Below, piece after piece: positions 21,601 to 34,700 of a stretch of DNA of 64,000 nt. Source of the DNA: Sipunculus nudus (lineage: Eukaryota; Annelida; Sipuncula; Golfingiida; Sipunculidae); contig CM049309.1 of assembly GCA_026874595.1 (NCBI GenBank), forward strand, positions 4,066,076 through 4,130,075. Direction: 5' to 3'. The translations under genes and the position numbers were made by a program. Every line of letters starts with the position of its first letter. The stretch's first letter is position 1. The notes beneath the pieces were generated by a model, which had not been told where the DNA came from, made no database searches, and saw only the letters and a list, made by a program, of their open reading frames with translations.

Positions 21601-24600
21601 CCCTACCCCCCCCCCCCCCCCAACCCCACGTCCACCATCAGCAATTATATTACAATACATGGTTTGATATTGTCAACTGTATTTCTTTAAAAGTAAAGGT
21701 GCTTTTGATCCAACCTAACCCCCCCCCCCCCACCCCCAAACCCCACGTCCACCATCAGCAATTATATTACAATACATGGTTTGATATTTTCAACTGTATT
21801 TCTTTAAAAGTAAAGGTGCTTTTGATCCAACCTAACCCTACCCCCCCCCCCCCAACCCCACGTCCACCATCAGCAATTATATTACAATACATGGTTTGAT
21901 ATTGTCAACTGTATTTCTTTAAAAGTAAAGGTGCTTTTGATCCAACCTAACCCACCCCCCCCCCCCCCCCAACCCCACGTCCACCATCAGCAATTATATT
22001 ACAATACATGGTTTGATATTGTCAACTGTATTTCTTTAGAAGTAAAGGTGCTTTTAATCCAACCTAACCCCCCCCCCCCCACCCCCAAACCCCACGTCCA
22101 CCATCAGCAATTATATTGCAATACATGGTTTGATATTGTCAACTGTATTTCTTTAAAAGTAAAGGTGCTTTTGATCCAACCTAACCCAACCCCCCCCCAC
22201 CCCACGTCCACCATCAGCAATTATATTACAATACATGGTTTGATATTGTCAACTGTATTTCTTTAAAAGTAAAGGTGCTTTTGATCCAACCTAACCCAAC
22301 CCCTCCCCCCCACCCCCAAACCCCACGTCCACCATCAGCAATTATATTACAATACATGGTTTGATATTGTCAACTGTATTTCTTTAAAAGTAAAGGTGCT
22401 TTTGATCCAACCTAACCCAACCCCCCCCCCCTACCCCCAAACCCCACGTCCACCATCAGCAATTATATTACAATACATGGTTTGATATTGTCAACTGTAT
22501 TTCTTTAAAAGTAAAGGTGCTTTTGATCCAACCTAACCCAACCCCCCCCCCCCACCCCCAAACCCCACGTCCACCATCAGCAATTATATTACAATACATG
22601 GTTTGATATTGTCAACTGTATTTCTTTAAAAGTAAAGGTGCTTTTGATCCAACCTAACCCCCCCCCCCCCCAAACCCCACGTCCACCATCAGCAATTATA
22701 TTACAATACATGGTTTGATATTGTCAACTGTATTTCTTTAAAAGTAAAGGTGCTTTTGATCCAACCTAACCCCCCCCCCCCCACCCCCAAACCCCACGTC
22801 CACCATCAGCAATTATATTACAATACATGGTTTGATATTGTCAACTGTATTTCTTTAAAAGTAAAGGTGCTTTTGATCCAACCTAACCCCCCCCCCCCCA
22901 ACCCCACGTCCACCATCAGCAATTATATTACAATACATGGTTTGATATTGTCAACTGTATTTCTTTAAAAGTAAAGGTGCTTTTGATCCAACCTAACCCA
23001 ACCCCCCCCCCCCCCACCCCCAAACCCCACGTCCACCATCAGCAATTATATTACAATACATGGTTTGATATTGTCAACTGTATTTCTTTAAAAGTAAAGG
23101 TGCTTTTGATCCAACCTAACCCAACCCCCCCCCCCCCCCCACCCCCAAACCCCACGTCCACCATCAGCAATTATATTGCAATACATGGTTTGATATTGTC
23201 AACTGTATTTCTTTAAAAGTAAAGGTGCTTTTGATCCAACCTAACCCCCCCCCCCCCCCAACCCCACATCCACCATCAGCAATTATATTACAATACATGG
23301 TTTGATATTGTCAACTGTATTTCTTTAAAAGTAAAGGTGCTTTTGATCCAACCTAACCCCCCCCCCCCCAAACCCCATGTCCACCATCAGCAATTATATT
23401 ACAATACATGGTTTGATATTTTCAACTGTATTTCTTTAAAAGTAAAGGTGCTTTTGATCCAACCTAACCCCCCCCCCCCCCACCCCCAAACCCCACGTCC
23501 ACCATCAGCAATTATATTACAATACATGGTTTGATATTGTCAACTGTATTTCTTTAAAAGTAAAGGTGCTTTTGATCCAACCTAACCCAACCCCCCCCCC
23601 CCCCCCACCCCCAAACCCCACGTCCACCATCAGCAATTATATTGCAATACATGGTTTGATATTGTCAACTGTATTTCTTTAAAAGTAAAGGTGCTTTTGA
23701 TCCAACCTAACCCAACCCCCCCCCCCCACCCCCAAACCCCACGTCCACCATCAGCAATTATATTATAATACATGGTTTGATATTGTCAACTGTATTTCTT
23801 TAAAAGTAAAGGTGCTTTTGATCCAACCTAACCCCCCCCCCCCCACCCCCAAACCCCACGTCCACCATCAGCAATTATATTACAATACATGGTTTGATAT
23901 TGTCAACTGTATTTCTTTAAAAGTAAAGGTGCTTTTGATCCAACCTAACCCAACCCCCCCCCCCCCCCACCCCCAAACCCCACGTCCACCATCAGCAATT
24001 ATATTACAATACATGGTTTGATATTGTCAACTGTATTTCTTTAAAAGTAAAGGTGCTTTTGATCCAACCTAACCCAACCCCCCCCCCCCCCCACCCCCAA
24101 ACCCCACGTCCACCATCAGCAATTATATTACAATACATGGTTTGATATTGTCAACTGTATTTCTTTAAAAGTAAAGGTGCTTTTGGTCCAACCTAACCCC
24201 CCCCCCCCCCCCAACCCCACGTCCACCATCAGCAATTATATTACAATACATGGTTTGATATTTTCAACTGTATTTCTTTAAAAGTAAAGGTGCTTTTGAT
24301 CCAACCTAACCCTACCCCCCCCCCCCCCAACCCCACGTCCACCATCAGCAATTATATTACAATACATGGTTTGATATTGTCAACTGTATTTCTTTAGAAG
24401 TAAAGGTGCTTTTAATCCAACCTAACCCCCCCCCCCCCACTCCCAAACCCCACGTCCACCATCAGCAATTATATTGCAATACATGGTTTGATATTGTCAA
24501 CTGTATTTCTTTAAAAGTAAAGGTGCTTTTGATCCAACCTAACCCAACCCCCCCCCCCCCCCCCCCCCATCCCACGTCCACCATCAGCAATTATATTACA

Positions 24601-27600
24601 ATGCATGGTTTGATATTGTCAACTGTATTTCTTTAAAAGTAAAGGTGCTTTTGATCCAACCTAACCCAACCCCTCCCCCCCACCCCAAAACCCCACGTCC
24701 ACCATCAGCAATTATATTACAATACATGGTTTGATATTGTCAACTGTATTTCTTTAAAAGTAAAGGTGCTTTTGATCCAACCTAACCCAACCCCCCCCCC
24801 CCCCACCCCCAAACCCCACGTCCACCATCAGCAATTATATTACAATACATGGTTTGATATTGTCAACTGTATTTCTTTAAAAGTAAAGGTGCTTTTGATC
24901 CAACCTAACCCAACCCCCCCCCCCACCCCCAAACCCCACGTCCACCATCAGCAATTATATTACAATACATGGTTTGATATTGTCAACTGTATTTCTTTAA
25001 AAGTAAAGGTGCTTTTGATCCAACCTAACCCCCCCCCCCCCCCACCCCCAAACCCCACGTCCACCATCAGCAATTATATTACAATACATGGTTTGATATT
25101 GTCAACTGTATTTCTTTAAAAGTAAAGGTGCTTTTGGTCCAACCTAACCCCCCCCCCCCCCAACCCCACGTCCACCATCAGCAATTATATTACAATACAT
25201 GGTTTGATATTTTCAACTGTATTTCTTTAAAAGTAAAGGTGCTTTTGATCCAACCTAACCCTACCCCCCCCCCCCCCCAACCCCACGTCCACCATCAGCA
25301 ATTATATTACAATACATGGTTTGATATTGTCAACTGTATTTCTTTAAAAGTAAAGGTGCTTTTGATCCAACCTAACCCCCCCCCCCACCCCCAAACCCCA
25401 CGTCCACCATCAGCAATTATATTACAATACATGGTTTGATATTTTCAACTGTATTTCTTTAAAAGTAAAGGTGCTTTTGATCCAACCTAACCCTACCCCC
25501 CCCCCCCAACCCCACGTCCACCATCAGCAATTATATTACAATACATGGTTTGATATTGTCAACTGTATTTCTTTAAAAGTAAAGGTGCTTTTGATCCAAC
25601 CTAACCCACCCCCCCCCCCCCCCAACCCCACGTCCACCATCAGCAATTATATTACAATACATGGTTTGATATTGTCAACTGTATTTCTTTAGAAGTAAAG
25701 GTGCTTTTAATCCAACCTAACCCCCCCCCCCCCCCCCCACTCCCAAACCCCACGTCCACCATCAGCAATTATATTGCAATACATGGTTTGATATTGTCAA
25801 CTGTATTTCTTTAAAAGTAAAGGTGCTTTTGATCCAACCTAACCCAACCCCCCCCCCCCCATCCCACGTCCACCATCAGCAATTATATTACAATGCATGG
25901 TTTGATATTGTCAACTGTATTTCTTTAAAAGTAAAGGTGCTTTTGATCCAACCTAACCCAACCCCTCCCCCCCACCCCAAAACCCCACGTCCACCATCAG
26001 CAATTATATTACAATACATGGTTTGATATTGTCAACTGTATTTCTTTAAAAGTAAAGGTGCTTTTGATCCAACCTAACCCAACCCCCCCCCCCCCACCCC
26101 CAAACCCCACGTCCACCATCAGCAATTATATTACAATACATGGTTTGATATTGTCAACTGTATTTCTTTAAAAGTAAAGGTGCTTTTGATCCAACCTAAC
26201 CCAACCCCCCCCCCCCCACCCCCAAACCCCACGTCCACCATCAGCAATTATATTACAATACATGGTTTGATATTGTCAACTGTATTTCTTTAAAAGTAAA
26301 GGTGCTTTTGATCCAACCTAACCCCCCCCCCCCCAAACCCCACGTCCACCATCAGCAATTATATTACAATACATGGTTTGATATTGTCAACTGTATTTCT
26401 TTAAAAGTAAAGGTGCTTTTGATCCAACCTAACCCAACCCCCCCCCCCCCCACCCCCAAACCCCACGTCCACCATCAGCAATTATATTACAATACATGGT
26501 TTGATATTGTCAACTGTATTTCTTTAAAAGTAAAGATGCTTTTGATCCAACCTAACCCACCCCCCCCCACCCTCAAACCCCACGTCCACCATCAGCAATT
26601 ATATTACAATACATGGTTTGATATTGTCAACTGTATTTCTTTAAAAGTAAAGGTGCTTTTGATCCAACCTAACCCCCCCCCTAACCCCACGTCCACCATC
26701 AGCAATTATATTACAATACATGGTTTGATATTGTCAACTGTATTTCTTTAAAAGTAAAGGTGCTTTTGATCCAACCTAACCCAACCCCCCCCCCCCCACC
26801 CCCAAACCCCACGTCCACCATCAGCAATTATATTACAATACATGGTTTGATATTGTCAACTGTATTTCTTTAAAAGTAAAGGTGCTTTTGATCCAACCTA
26901 ACCCAACCCCCCCCCCCCACCCCCAAACCCCACGTCCACCATCAGCAATTATATTGCAATACATGGTTTGATATTGTCAACTGTATTTCTTTAAAAGTAA
27001 AGGTGCTTTTGATCCAACCTAACCCCCCCCCCCCCAACCCCACATCCACCATCAGCAATTATATTACAATACATGGTTTGATATTGTCAACTGTATTTCT
27101 TTAAAAGTAAAGGTGCTTTTGATCCAACCTAACCCCCCCCCCCCCCAAACCCCACGTCCACCATCAGCAATTATATTACAATACATGGTTTGATATTTTC
27201 AACTGTATTTCTTTAAAAGTAAAGGTGCTTTTGATCCAACCTAACCCCCCCCCCCCCCCCACCCCCAAACCCCACGTCCACCATCAGCAATTATATTACA
27301 ATACATGGTTTGATATTGTCAACTGTATTTCTTTAAAAGTAAAGGTGCTTTTGATCCAACCTAACCCAACCCCCCCCCCCCCCCACCCCCAAACCCCACG
27401 TCCACCATCAGCAATTATATTGCAATACATGGTTTGATATTGTCAACTGTATTTCTTTAAAAGTAAAGGTGCTTTTGATCCAACCTAACCCAACCCCCCC
27501 CCCCACCCCCAAACCCCACGTCCACCATCAGCAATTATATTATAATACATGGTTTGATATTGTCAACTGTATTTCTTTAAAAGTAAAGGTGCTTTTGATC

Positions 27601-29229
27601 CAACCTAACCCCCCCCCCCCCCACCCCCAAACCCCACGTCCACCATCAGCAATTATATTACAATACATGGTTTGATATTGTCAACTGTATTTCTTTAAAA
27701 GTAAAGGTGCTTTTGATCCAACCTAACCCAACCCCCCCCCCCCCCACCCCCAAACCCCACGTCCACCATCAGCAATTATATTACAATACATGGTTTGATA
27801 TTGTCAACTGTATTTCTTTAAAAGTAAAGGTGCTTTTGATCCAACCTAACCCAACCCCCCACCCCCCACCCCCAAACCCCACGTCCACCATCAGCAATTA
27901 TATTACAATACATGGTTTGATATTGTCAACTGTATTTCTTTAAAAGTAAAGGTGCTTTTGATCCAACCTAACCCAACCCCCCCCCCCCCCAAACCCCACG
28001 TCCACCATCAGCAATTATATTACAATACATGGTTTGATATTGTCAACTGTATTTCTTTAAAAGTAAAGGTGCTTTTGATCCAACCTAACCCCCCCCCCCC
28101 CAACCCCACGTCCACCATCAGCAATTATATTACAATACATGGTTTGATATTGTCAACTGTATTTCTTTAAAAGTAAAGGTGCTTTTGATCCAACCTAACC
28201 CAACCCCCCCCCCCCCCCAAACCCCACGTCCACCATCAGCAATTATATTACAATACATGGTTTGATATTGTCAACTGTATTTCTTTAAAAGTAAAGGTGC
28301 TTTTGATCCAACCTAACCCAACCCCCCCCCCCCCAACCCCACGTCCACCATCAGCAATTATATTACAATACATGGTTTGATATTGTCAACTGTATTTCTT
28401 TAAAAGTAAAGGTGCTTTTGATCCAACCTAACCCAACCCCCCCCCCCAACCCCACGTCCACCATCAGCAATTATATTACAATACATGGTTTGATATTGTC
28501 AACTGTATTTCTTTAAAAGTAAAGGTGCTTTTGATCCAACCTAACCCCCCCCCCCCAACCCCACGTCCACCATCAGCAATTATATTACAAAACATGGTTT
28601 GATATTGTCAACTGTATTTCTTTAAAAGTAAAGGTGCTTTTGATCCAACCTAACCCACCCCCCCCACTCCAACCCCACGTCCACCATCAGCAATTATATT
28701 ACAATACATGGTTTGATATTGTCAACTGTATTTCTTTAAAAGTAAAGGTGCTTTTGATCCAACCTAACCCCCCCCCCCCCCCCCACCCCCAAACCCCACG
28801 TCCACCATCAGCAATTATATTACAATACATGGTTTGATATTTTCAACTGTATTTCTTTAAAAGTAAAGGTGCTTTTGATCCAACCTAACCCTACCCCCCC
28901 CCCCCCCCAACCCCACGTCCACCATCAGCAATTATATTACAATACATGGTTTGATATTTTCAACTGTATTTCTTTAAAAGTAAAGGTGCTTTTGATCCAA
29001 CCTAACCCTACCCCCCCCCCCCCCCAACCCCACGTCCACCATCAGCAATTATATTACAATACATGGTTTGATATTGTCAACTGTATTTCTTTAAAAGTAA
29101 AGGTGCTTTTGATCCAACCTAACCCCCCCCCCCCCCCCACCCCCAAACCCCACGTCCACCATCAGCAATTATATTACAATACATGGTTTGATATTTTCAA
29201 CTGTATTTCTTTAAAAGTAAAGGTGCTTT

Positions 29230-29800
29230 TGATCCAACCTAACCCTACCCCCCCCCCCCAAACCCACGTCCACCATCAGCAATTATATTACAATACATGG
29301 TTTGATATTGTCAACTGTATTTCTTTAAAAGTAAAGGTGCTTTTGGTCCAACCTAACCCCCCCCCCCCCAAACCCCACGTCCACCATCAGCAATTATATT
29401 GCAATACATGGTTTGATATTGTCAACTGTATTTCTTTAAAAGTAAAGGTGCTTTTGATCCAACCTAACCCTACCCCCCCCCCCCCAACCCCACGTCCACC
29501 ATCAGCAATTATATTACAATACATGGTTTGATATTTTCAACTGTATTTCTTTAAAAGTAAAGGTGCTTTTGATCCAACCTAACCCTACCCCCCCCCCCCC
29601 CAAACCCCACGTCCACCATCAGCAATTATATTACAATACATGGTTTGATATTGTCAACTGTATTTCTTTAAAAGTAAAGGTGCTTTTGGTCCAACCTAAC
29701 CCCCCCCCCCCAACCCCACGTCCACCATCAGCAATTATATTACAATACATGGTTTGATATTTTCAACTGTATTTCTTTAAAAGTAAAGGTGCTTTTGATC
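29230..29800. repeat. higher-order block within satellite (copy 3)
   Basis: Same signature as 19870-20440, offset by about 9.36 kb. The upstream AAAACATGG variant unit is offset by the same distance (19229 against 28587). Confidence 0.8.
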
Positions 29801-32800
29801 CAACCTAACCCTACCCCCCCCCCAACCCCACGTCCACCATCAGCAATTATATTACAATACATGGTTTGATATTGTCAACTGTATTTCTTTAAAAGTAAAG
29901 GTGCTTTTGATCCAACCTAACCCCCCCCCCCCCCCAAACCCCACGTCCACCATCAGCAATTATATTACAATACATGGTTTGATATTTTCAACTGTATTTC
30001 TTTAAAAGTAAAGGTGCTTTTGATCCAACCTAACCCTACCCCCCCCCCCCAACCCCACGTCCACCATCAGCAATTATATTACAATACATGGTTTGATATT
30101 GTCAACTGTATTTCTTTAAAAGTAAAGGTGCTTTTGATCCAACCTAACCCAACCCCCCCCCCCCCCCCAACCCCACGTCCACCATCAGCAATTATATTAC
30201 AATACATGGTTTGATATTGTCAACTGTATTTCTTTAGAAGTAAAGGTGCTTTTAATCCAACCTAACCCCCCCCCCCACCCCCAAACCCCACGTCCACCAT
30301 CAGCAATTATATTGCAATACATGGTTTGATATTGTCAACTGTATTTCTTTAAAAGTAAAGGTGCTTTTGATCCAACCTAACCCAACCCCCCCCCCCCCCA
30401 CCCCACGTCCACCATCAGCAATTATATTACAATACATGGTTTGATATTGTCAACTGTATTTCTTTAAAAGTAAAGGTGCTTTTGATCCAACCTAACCCAA
30501 CCCCTCCCCCCCACCCCCAAACCCCACGTCCACCATCAGCAATTATATTACAATACATGGTTTGATATTGTCAACTGTATTTCTTTAAAAGTAAAGGTGC
30601 TTTTGATCCAACCTAACCCAACCCCCCCCCCCCCCCCCCCACCCCCAAACCCCACGTCCACCATCAGCAATTATATTACAATACATGGTTTGATATTGTC
30701 AACTGTATTTCTTTAAAAGTAAAGGTGCTTTTGATCCAACCTAACCCAACCCCCCCCCCCCCACCCCCAAACCCCACGTCCACCATCAGCAATTATATTA
30801 CAATACATGGTTTGATATTGTCAACTGTATTTCTTTAAAAGTAAAGGTGCTTTTGATCCAACCTAACCCCCCCCCCCCCCAACCCCACGTCCACCATCAG
30901 CAATTATATTACAATACATGGTTTGATATTGTCAACTGTATTTCTTTAAAAGTAAAGGTGCTTTTGATCCAACCTAACCCAACCCCCCCCCCCCACCCCC
31001 AAACCCCACGTCCACCATCAGCAATTATATTACAATACATGGTTTGATATTGTCAACTGTATTTCTTTAAAAGTAAAGATGCTTTTGATCCAACCTAACC
31101 CACCCCCCCCCCCCCCACCCTCAAACCCCACGTCCACCATCAGCAATTATATTACAATACATGGTTTGATATTGTCAACTGTATTTCTTTAAAAGTAAAG
31201 GTGCTTTTGATCCAACCTAACCCCCCCCCCCCCCCCAACCCCACGTCCACCATCAGCAATTATATTACAATACATGGTTTGATATTGTCAACTGTATTTC
31301 TTTAAAAGTAAAGGTGCTTTTGATCCAACCTAACCCAACCCCCCCCCCCACCCCCAAACCCCACGTCCACCATCAGCAATTATATTACAATACATGGTTT
31401 GATATTGTCAACTGTATTTCTTTAAAAGTAAAGGTGCTTTTGATCCAACCTAACCCAACCCCCCCCCCCCCCCACCCCCAAACCCCACGTCCACCATCAG
31501 CAATTATATTGCAATACATGGTTTGATATTGTCAACTGTATTTCTTTAAAAGTAAAGGTGCTTTTGATCCAACCTAACCCAACCCCCCCCCCCCCACCCC
31601 CAAACCCCACGTCCACCATCAGCAATTATATTACAATACATGGTTTGATATTGTCAACTGTATTTCTTTAAAAGTAAAGGTGCTTTTGATCCAACCTAAC
31701 CCAACCCCACCCCCCAAACCCCACGTCCACCATCAGCAATTATATTACAATACATGGTTTGATATTGTCAACTGTATTTCTTTAAAATTAAAGGTGCTTT
31801 TGATCCAACCTAACCCAACCCCCCCCCCCCAACCCCACATCCACCATCAGCAATTATATTACAATACATGGTTTGATATTGTCAACTGTATTTCTTTAAA
31901 AGTAAAGGTGCTTTTGATCCAACCTAACCCCCCCCCCCCAAACCCCACGTCCACCATCAGCAATTATATTACAATACATGGTTTGATATTTTCAACTGTA
32001 TTTCTTTAAAAGTAAAGGTGCTTTTGATCCAACCTAACCCAACCCCCCCCCCCCAACCCAACGTCCACCATCAGCAATTATATTACAATACATGGTTTGA
32101 TATTGTCAACTGTATTTCTTTAAAAGTAAAGGTGCTTTTGATCCAACCTAACCCAACCCCCCCCCCCCCACCCCCAAACCCCACGTCCACCATCAGCAAT
32201 TATATTACAATACATGGTTTGATATTGTCAACTGTATTTCTTTAAAAGTAAAGGTGCTTTTGATCCAACCTAACCCAACCCCCCCCCCCCCAACCCCACG
32301 TCCACCATCAGCAATTATATTACAATACATGGTTTGATATTGTCAACTGTATTTCTTTAAAAGTAAAGGTGCTTTTGATCCAACCTAACCCTACCCCCCC
32401 CCCCCCCAACCCCACCTCCACCATCAGCAATTATATTACAATACATGGTTTGATATTGTCAACTGTATTTCTTTAAAAGTAAAGGTGCTTTTGATCCAAC
32501 CTAACCCAACCCCCCCCCCCCCACCCCCAAACCCCACGTCCACCATCAGCAATTATATTACAATACATGGTTTGATATTGTCAACTGTATTTCTTTAGAA
32601 GTAAAGGTGCTTTTGATCCAACCTAACCCAACCCCCCCCCCCCCCCCCCACCCCCAAACCCCACGTCCACCATCAGCAATTATATTGCAATACATGGTTT
32701 GATATTGTCAACTGTATTTCTTTAAAAGTAAAGGTGCTTTTGATCCAACCTAACCCAACCCCCCCCCCCCCAACCCCACGTCCACCATCAGCAATTATAT

Positions 32801-33207
32801 TGCAATACATGGTTTGATATTGTCAACTGTATTTCTTTAAAAGTAAAGGTGCTTTTGATCCAACCTAACCCAACCCCCCCCCCCCCACCCCCAAACCCCA
32901 CGTCCACCATCAGCAATTATATTACAATACATGGTTTGATATTGTCAACTGTATTTCTTTAAAAGTAAAGGTGCTTTTGATCCAACCTAACCCCCCCCCC
33001 CCCCCAACCCCACGTCCACCATCAGCAATTATATTACAATACATGGTTTGATATTGTCAACTGTATTTCTTTAAAAGTAAAGGTGCTTTTGATCCAACCT
33101 AACCCCCCCCCCCCCAACCCCACGTCCACCATCAGCAATTATATTACAATACATGGTTTGATATTGTCAACTGTATTTCTTTAAAAGTAAAGGTGCTTTT
33201 GATCCAA

Positions 33208-33866
33208 TGTGCAGAACTTCTCTTGAAATATTAATTCCAGAAGTAATGCAAGAGATTGCACGTTTTTCTGATATAGCATGTTAAATAATTAAACAAAATA
33301 TAATTGAACCCCTCAGTAGGCATAATTTGATAATAGATTAAACAATTCATTGAATAACGGTGCAATTGAAAATTTTGAATTCTGGAGTGTTATTGACATA
33401 TATTTATTGCTTTGCAAATTTAAAAATTAAATTTGTTAGAAAAAGAAATATATCTGTGTGCACAATGTGACGTTACCTGACTAGATTAAGTAAAAATGCT
33501 AATGCAATTTAGATTTGTGATTCAGTTTAAATCTTCAGATATATATGATATACTGTAAATATATAGTAAAATTTATAAGATTAAAAAAAAATCTGAAGAA
33601 AAGAAAAAAATAGGATATAATGCAAATATTTGTTCATGATTTTGCTGTCTCAGTAGACTGGATATTAAAATTACTTGTTTTGTTTTCCACGTCTCTGCCT
33701 GTTTTTAAATATTTCAAAATAATTTATTAAATTAAAATTAAATTGTATTCTTTACGTATATGCAGAGGTGCTGTTACTCCAACCAGTCTCTGTAAGCAGC
33801 ATTAAATTTAATTCCGTATCCTGTATTTATATGCCAAGAAACTCTAAACGCGGATCATGCATTTTA
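33208..33866. other. AT-rich right flank of satellite, no gene seen
   Basis: Unique-looking AT-rich sequence. No exon, RNA gene or repeat could be supported. Confidence 0.5.
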
Positions 33867-34700
33867 AACTCAGCTAACTATAAATCATCTGAGCGATAGT
33901 GGTGGTCCATTGTCCGTCCTCTGTCCGTTCGTCCGTCCGTCGTCCCGTCTGTTCGTTCGTCTGTGTAGCTGTCTGTCCGTGCGACTGGCACGTTTTGAAA
34001 CCGTTAGACCAAAGAAAACAAAAATCGGCAAACTGTTGGATGTCGCCAAAATCTCTTACCATACAGAAAATTTCGGTCAGTTCCCTCGAGATATTAGGGA
34101 AAAACTCAATCTTCCATTAAAAAGCTAATATATTATCAAAATTCAGCGCTGCCTAATATCAAAAACACTGATCTGTTTTTCTTAATATTTACCAGAAGTA
34201 ATGTTATACATATTTGTTATATACTTGCCAGAAATAAAGTCAGTTAAGTGTACCGAAAATTTCGGTCAGTTCCTTCGAGATATTAGGGAAAAAAACTCAA
34301 TTTTCCATTAAAAAGCTATTATCAAAATTCAGCGCTGCCTAATATCAAAATTACTGATCTGTTTCCTTAATATTTACCAGAAGTAATGTTATACATATTT
34401 GTTATATACTTGCCAGAAATAAAGTCAGTTAAGTGTTATTTCAAAAAGTTATGGGCCCGAACATAATAGACCCTGTTAAAAATCAGGAGAAATATTTACT
34501 CACTTAGAATGTAAAATTTTGAAACTAGACACTTTTTTCCCCCAAGTATATAACTTTGTTTTATTAAGAATCACTTTTATACCCAATAATTAGATCAGAA
34601 TTTTGTAAATGGTTTAAGTTATTAGCCTAAAAATAAAATCAGTACCTTAAATTTTGCCCTACTTTGACTATGTTACGTTATTTTCCTGTGAGTACAATTG
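33867..34700. mobile_element. hairpin-ended dispersed repeat, right of satellite
   Basis: Opens with AACTCAGCTAACTATAAATC and its near-inverse, then CCGTCCGTTCGTCCGTCC, a body beginning GGCACGTTTTGAAACCGTTAG, and an internal tandem duplication. Same family and orientation as the copy at 16796. No coding capacity. Confidence 0.7.
34062..34437. repeat. 2 x ~188-bp tandem duplication
   Basis: Units 34062-34250 and 34251-34437 share GAAAATTTCGGTCAGTTCC, GATATTAGGGAAAAA, CAGCGCTGCCTAATATCAAA and a TAATGTTATACATATTTG tail, with few differences. It is internal to the repeat at 33867. Confidence 0.85.

Larger units (their letters stand above)
17777..33207. repeat. 15.4-kb satellite array, 106-125-bp units with poly-C
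   Basis: About 130 head-to-tail units. Each has an invariant AT-rich part (CCACGTCCACCATCAGCAAT, TTACAATACATGG, TTTGATATTGTCAACTG, TTTCTTTAAAAGTAAAGG, TGCTTTTGATCC) followed by AACCTAACCC, optionally AA or TA, and then a run of about 7-22 C, often followed by ACCCCCAAACCCC. Unit length varies almost only in the C run and its edges. Rare variants recur (TTTTGGTCC, TTTTAATCC, TTTAGAAG, TTTTCAACTG, TTGCAATAC, CACATCC, ATTATAATAC, AAAACATGG, TAAAGATGC). Their spacing reveals copies of multi-unit blocks. The last unit ends at GATCCAA (33207). Open frames over the array reflect units whose length is a multiple of three. Confidence 0.97.

Noticed and set aside
17777-33207. Dozens of open frames of 60-220 codons in the satellite (LLIQPNP...HHQQLYYNTWFDI type)
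   Set aside because: They are translations of the same unit, broken or kept open only by C-run length modulo three. There is no start context, splice signal or domain.
17777-33207. CRISPR-like regular array
   Set aside because: Units are near-identical throughout with no unique spacers. The variable part is a homopolymer, and the context is animal DNA.
34062-34437. LTR pair
   Set aside because: The two ~188-bp copies are directly adjacent with no internal region, so this is a tandem duplication inside a dispersed repeat.
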